From Auraticoccus cholistanensis (GTDB lineage: Bacteria; Actinomycetota; Actinomycetes; Propionibacteriales; Propionibacteriaceae), in the NCBI RefSeq assembly GCF_009742705.1, contig NZ_WPCU01000005.1, positions 425,370-489,369 on the forward strand: a DNA stretch of 64,000 nt. The letters are read 5' to 3'. Made by a program: the position numbers and the translations under genes. Position 1 is the stretch's first letter, and each line of letters opens with the position of its first letter. Positions 58,775 to 64,000 of the stretch are shown here, piece after piece. The notes below the pieces were generated by a model. The model worked only from the letters and a program-made list of their open reading frames with translations. It did no database searches and was not told where the DNA came from.

Positions 58775-60279
58775 GCCGACACCTCCGCACGCTCGGGGAC
58801 CCGGTCCAGCAGGGAGCCGCCCCACTGCTCGGTGAGGGCTCGCTCCAGCGCCGCCCCCACCCGGTACAGCCGGTCGTCGGCCATCGGCGGGGCGATGACC
58901 TGCAGCCCCACCGGCAGCCCGTCCTCGGGGGCGAGCCCGACCGGGAAGGAGGCCGACGCGTTGCCGGCCAGGTTGCTGGGGATGGTGCACAGGTCGGCGG
59001 CGTACATGGCCAGCGGGTCGTCCACCCGCTCCCCCAGCGGCCACGCGGTGGTCGGTGTGGTGGGTGAGACCAGCACGTCGACGGTCTCGAAGGCGGCGGC
59101 GAAGTCGCGCACGATCAGCGTCCGCACCTTCTGCGCCGAGCCGTAGTAGGCGTCGTAGTAGCCGCTGGAGAGGGCGTAGGTGCCGATGATGATGCGGCGC
59201 TTCACCTCGTCGCCGAAGCCGGCCTCGCGGGTGAGGTTCATGACCTCCTCCGCGCTGCGGCTGCCGTCGTCGCCGACCCGCAGCCCGAAGCGCATGGCGT
59301 CGAACTTGGCCAGGTTGGAGGAGCACTCGCTGGGCAGGATCAGGTAGTAGGCGGCCAGCGCCTGCTCGAAGCTGGGGCAGGACACCTCCACCACCTCCGC
59401 ACCGAGGGAGGACAGCAGCGCGACCGCCTCGTCGAAGCGCTGCTGGACGCCCGGCTGGTAGCCCGCCCCGCCGAGCTCGCGGACCACGCCCACCTTGAGC
59501 CCGGTGACGTCGCCGGAGCGGGCCGCGCCGACCACGTCCGGCACGGGGGCGTCGATCGAGGTGGAGTCGAGCGGGTCGTGCCCGCCGATCACCTCGTGCA
59601 GCAGGGCCGCGTCGAGCACCGTGCGGGCGCAGGGCCCGGGCTGGTCCAGGCTGGAGGCCAGCGCCACCAGGCCGTAGCGGGAGGTGCCGCCGTAGGTCGG
59701 CTTCACGCCCACCGTGCCGGTCACCGCGGCCGGCTGGCGGATCGAGCCGCCGGTGTCGGTGCCGATGGTCAGCGGCGCCTCGAAGGCGGCCAGCGCGGCC
59801 GCCGAGCCGCCTCCGGAGCCGCCGGGGATCCGGCTGGTGTCCCAGGGGTTGCGGGTGGGGCCGTAGGCGCTGTTCTCGGTGGAGGAGCCCATCGCGAACT
59901 CGTCCATGTTGGTCTTGCCCAGCACCACCAGCCCGGCCTCCAGCAGCCGGCGGGTGACCGTGGCGTCGTAGGGCGGGTGCCAGCCCTGCAGGATCTTCGA
60001 CCCGCAGGTGGTGGGGGCCCCGCGCATGGTCAGCACGTCCTTCAGACCCAGCGGGACGCCGGCCAGCGGGCCGACCGGCTCCCCGGCGGCCACGCGGGCG
60101 TCCACGTCCCGGGCCGCGGCCAGGGCGCGCTCGCCGTCGACGTGCAGGAAGGCGTGGACCTCCTCGTCGACGGCCTCGATGCGCTCCAGGTGGGCCCGGG
60201 TGACCTCCTCGCTGGAGATCCGCCGGGCGGCGATGTCGGCGGCCAGGTCGGCCGCGCTGCGGCGCAGGTGCTCGTTCAT
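58771..60279 (-). CDS. gatA: Asp-tRNA(Asn)/Glu-tRNA(Gln) amidotransferase subunit A
   Basis: A 502-residue amidase-signature enzyme that supplies ammonia from glutamine. The Ser-cisSer-Lys triad is in [14 protein letters not shown] (Lys), [15 protein letters not shown] and [14 protein letters not shown]. Further features are [20 protein letters not shown] and [17 protein letters not shown]. The length is normal. The ATG at 60279 overlaps the gatC stop and has GGAGG four bases upstream. With gatB and gatC it lets the cell make Gln-tRNA and possibly Asn-tRNA. Confidence 0.97.
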   Translation of the reverse strand: MNEHLRRSAADLAADIAARRISSEEVTRAHLERIEAVDEEVHAFLHVDGERALAAARDVDARVAAGEPVGPLAGVPLGLKDVLTMRGAPTTCGSKILQGWHPPYDATVTRRLLEAGLVVLGKTNMDEFAMGSSTENSAYGPTRNPWDTSRIPGGSGGGSAAALAAFEAPLTIGTDTGGSIRQPAAVTGTVGVKPTYGGTSRYGLVALASSLDQPGPCARTVLDAALLHEVIGGHDPLDSTSIDAPVPDVVGAARSGDVTGLKVGVVRELGGAGYQPGVQQRFDEAVALLSSLGAEVVEVSCPSFEQALAAYYLILPSECSSNLAKFDAMRFGLRVGDDGSRSAEEVMNLTREAGFGDEVKRRIIIGTYALSSGYYDAYYGSAQKVRTLIVRDFAAAFETVDVLVSPTTPTTAWPLGERVDDPLAMYAADLCTIPSNLAGNASASFPVGLAPEDGLPVGLQVIAPPMADDRLYRVGAALERALTEQWGGSLLDRVPERAEVSA

Positions 60280-60575
60280 CAGGCCTCCTCGCCCAGGATC
60301 CGCGGGACCCGGAAACGGTCCTCCTCGGCGGCGGGTGCCCCGGCCAGCACGTCCTCGCGCGGCAGCGAGGGACGCACCTCGTCGGGGCGGAAGACGTTGG
60401 TCAGCGGCAGCGCGTGCGAGGTCGGCGGGATGTCGGCGTCGGCGACCTGCTGCACCGAGGCGACGGCCTCCAGGATCCCCTCGAGCTGGGGGGCCAGGTG
60501 CTGCAGCTCCTCCCCGGTCAGGTCGATCCGGGCCAGCGCGGCCAGCTTGGCCACGTCCTCGGGTGTCAGCGCCAC
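60279..60575 (-). CDS. gatC: Asp-tRNA(Asn)/Glu-tRNA(Gln) amidotransferase subunit C
   Basis: A 98-residue subunit that wraps around GatA and stabilises the complex. It has [40 protein letters not shown] and a C-terminal [19 protein letters not shown]. The GTG at 60575 has GGGAG six bases upstream and gives the family length. An upstream ATG at 60671 would add 32 unconserved residues and lies on the promoter -10. It heads gatC-gatA-gatB. Confidence 0.95.
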   Translation of the reverse strand: MALTPEDVAKLAALARIDLTGEELQHLAPQLEGILEAVASVQQVADADIPPTSHALPLTNVFRPDEVRPSLPREDVLAGAPAAEEDRFRVPRILGEEA

Positions 60576-60669
60576 CAGGTGCTCCCATCGTCGTGCTCGG
60601 TGGTCCTCGGGGCGGGACCGCGGGGCGTGCGGGTCCGGGCGCAGCCACGGACCCTGGGCCCGGCGACCC

Positions 60670-60675
60670 ATCCTA
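60670..60675 (-). promoter_or_regulatory. -10 element for gatCAB
   Basis: TAGGAT (60675-60670) would give a leader of about 88 nt before gatC. The region 60576-60760 serves divergent transcription with the ACT-domain gene. Confidence 0.4.
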
Positions 60676-60748
60676 GGGGACCGGGACGGGCGCCGCCGGG
60701 TGCGCGTCCCGCCCAGTGGGGGGTTACACCGTCGTAGCGAAGATGGTT

Positions 60749-60754
60749 GAGAAT
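60749..60754 (+). promoter_or_regulatory. -10 element for the leaderless ACT-domain gene
   Basis: GAGAAT ends six bases before the GTG at 60761, and TTACAC about 19 bases upstream could be a -35. This decides the start against the ATG at 60743, which would lie on the promoter. Confidence 0.45.
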
Positions 60755-60760
60755 GTCCCC

Positions 60761-61384
60761 GTGTTCCTGATGCGAGTGTCGCTGCCCGACCGCCCCGGAT
60801 CCCTGGGGGCGGTGGCCAGTGCCGTCGGTACCGTGGGCGCCGACATCCGCTCGGTCGAGATCGTCGGCAAGCAGGACGGCGAGGCCGTCGACGACTTCAT
60901 GCTCACGCTGCCCAACGGCGCCATGCCCGACAACCTGGTGAGCGCTTGCACCGCCATCGAGGGCGTCCGGGTGCTCTGGTTCTCCCGCTACCCCGAGGGC
61001 GGCGGGCTGGAGTCCGACATCGAGGCGCTGGAGCGGATGCAGCAGTCCCCGGAGCAGGCGCCGGAGATCCTCACCGAGTCCGCGCCGCTGGTCTTCCACT
61101 GCCACTGGGCGCTGCTGCTCGACACCAGCTCGCGCACGGTCGCCTTCGCCACCGAGATGGCCCCCGACCTCACCGAGGAGGGGGTGCGGGCGCTGGAGCC
61201 GGTCGATCAGACCCACAGCGTCGAGCTCGCCGCCGACTGGCTGCCCTCCTGGGGCGAGACCACGGTGGCCATGGCCCCGGTCGGCGACAGCCGCACGCTG
61301 GTGATCGGGCGCCAGGGCGGGCCCAGCTTCCTGGCCTCGGAGATGGCCCGGCTCAAGCACCTCGCCGGGCTCGCCGCCGGCTGA
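60761..61384 (+). CDS. ACT-domain amino acid-binding protein
   Basis: A 207-residue protein whose first 70 residues form an ACT domain (FLMRVSLPDRPGSLGAVASA, with GADIRSVEIVGKQDGEAVDDF). The PDRPGSLG loop is the ligand-binding signature of the family. The remaining 135 residues have LVFHCHWALLLDTSSRTVAFATEM and TLVIGRQGGPSFLASEMARLKHL, perhaps a second, divergent domain. Ligand and partner are unknown, but amino acid sensing is likely. The GTG at 60761 is chosen from its promoter spacing. The gene is divergent from gatCAB. Confidence 0.83.
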   Translation: MFLMRVSLPDRPGSLGAVASAVGTVGADIRSVEIVGKQDGEAVDDFMLTLPNGAMPDNLVSACTAIEGVRVLWFSRYPEGGGLESDIEALERMQQSPEQAPEILTESAPLVFHCHWALLLDTSSRTVAFATEMAPDLTEEGVRALEPVDQTHSVELAADWLPSWGETTVAMAPVGDSRTLVIGRQGGPSFLASEMARLKHLAGLAAG

Positions 61385-61387
61385 GCC

Positions 61388-64000
<2,613 letters not shown>

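Noticed and set aside
60576-60671. Extended GatC starting at ATG 60671
   Set aside because: The extra 32 residues are Arg/Pro-rich and unconserved, and the codon coincides with the probable -10; GTG 60575 has a proper ribosome binding site.

Overview
The window reads as chromosomal core DNA of a very high-GC actinobacterium, most likely from the Propionibacteriales (inference). The evidence is strong GC codon bias, frequent GTG starts, 4-nt start/stop overlaps, many leaderless genes, a mycobacterial-type SOS box before ruvCAB, and actinobacterial families (PriA-type HisA, HGxxPAAW protein, Trp-operon membrane protein, TIGR03085 protein, DUF222-HNH protein). Almost all of the sequence is coding. 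I see no rRNA, tRNA, CRISPR array or insertion sequence.

Layout. 1-4.6 kb: aspS (its 3' end lies outside the window) behind a leader that looks like an aspartate T-box riboswitch, a RarD-type exporter, hisS and a metallo-beta-lactamase-fold hydrolase. 4.7-10 kb: a DUF349 protein, a degraded methyltransferase tail, a DUF222-HNH protein, a solitary mraY and a transglutaminase-like protein. 10-20.7 kb: rel, a potassium channel, apt, secF-secD-yajC, ruvB-ruvA-ruvC behind a LexA box, and a YebC-type regulator. 20.7-26.6 kb: a tandem GNAT protein, then a lipid-like set of PlsC-like acyltransferase, LarA-like protein and a fatty acyl-CoA reductase/HAD fusion. 26.6-35.4 kb: hisD-hisC-hisB-hisH and priA, separated by four genes (sialyltransferase-like enzyme, short NeuB, GT-A glycosyltransferase, polysialyltransferase-like enzyme). 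35.5-47.5 kb: a small hypothetical gene, ybaK, a membrane protein, dnaE, and gltB-gltD closed by a strong hairpin. 47.5-55.8 kb: hisI, trpE, two small membrane genes and trpCBA, followed by a SCO1-like lipoprotein, a DsbA-like protein and lgt. 55.8-64 kb: a TIGR03085 protein, two small genes, gatC-gatA-gatB, an ACT-domain protein, ligA and the start of another gene.

How the genes work together. Tryptophan synthesis has trpE, C, B and A here but no trpF, and the HisA homologue is of the actinobacterial PriA type that usually does both isomerisations. gltBD supplies glutamate, and glutamine is the amide donor for HisH, TrpE and GatCAB. Lgt would lipidate the SCO1-like protein encoded two genes upstream. 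The most interesting items are the aspS T-box with its mutually exclusive helices, the nonulosonate/polysialyltransferase block between hisH and priA, and the acyl-CoA reductase-HAD/LarA-like/PlsC-like cluster. All were read by eye; no database search or folding program was run.
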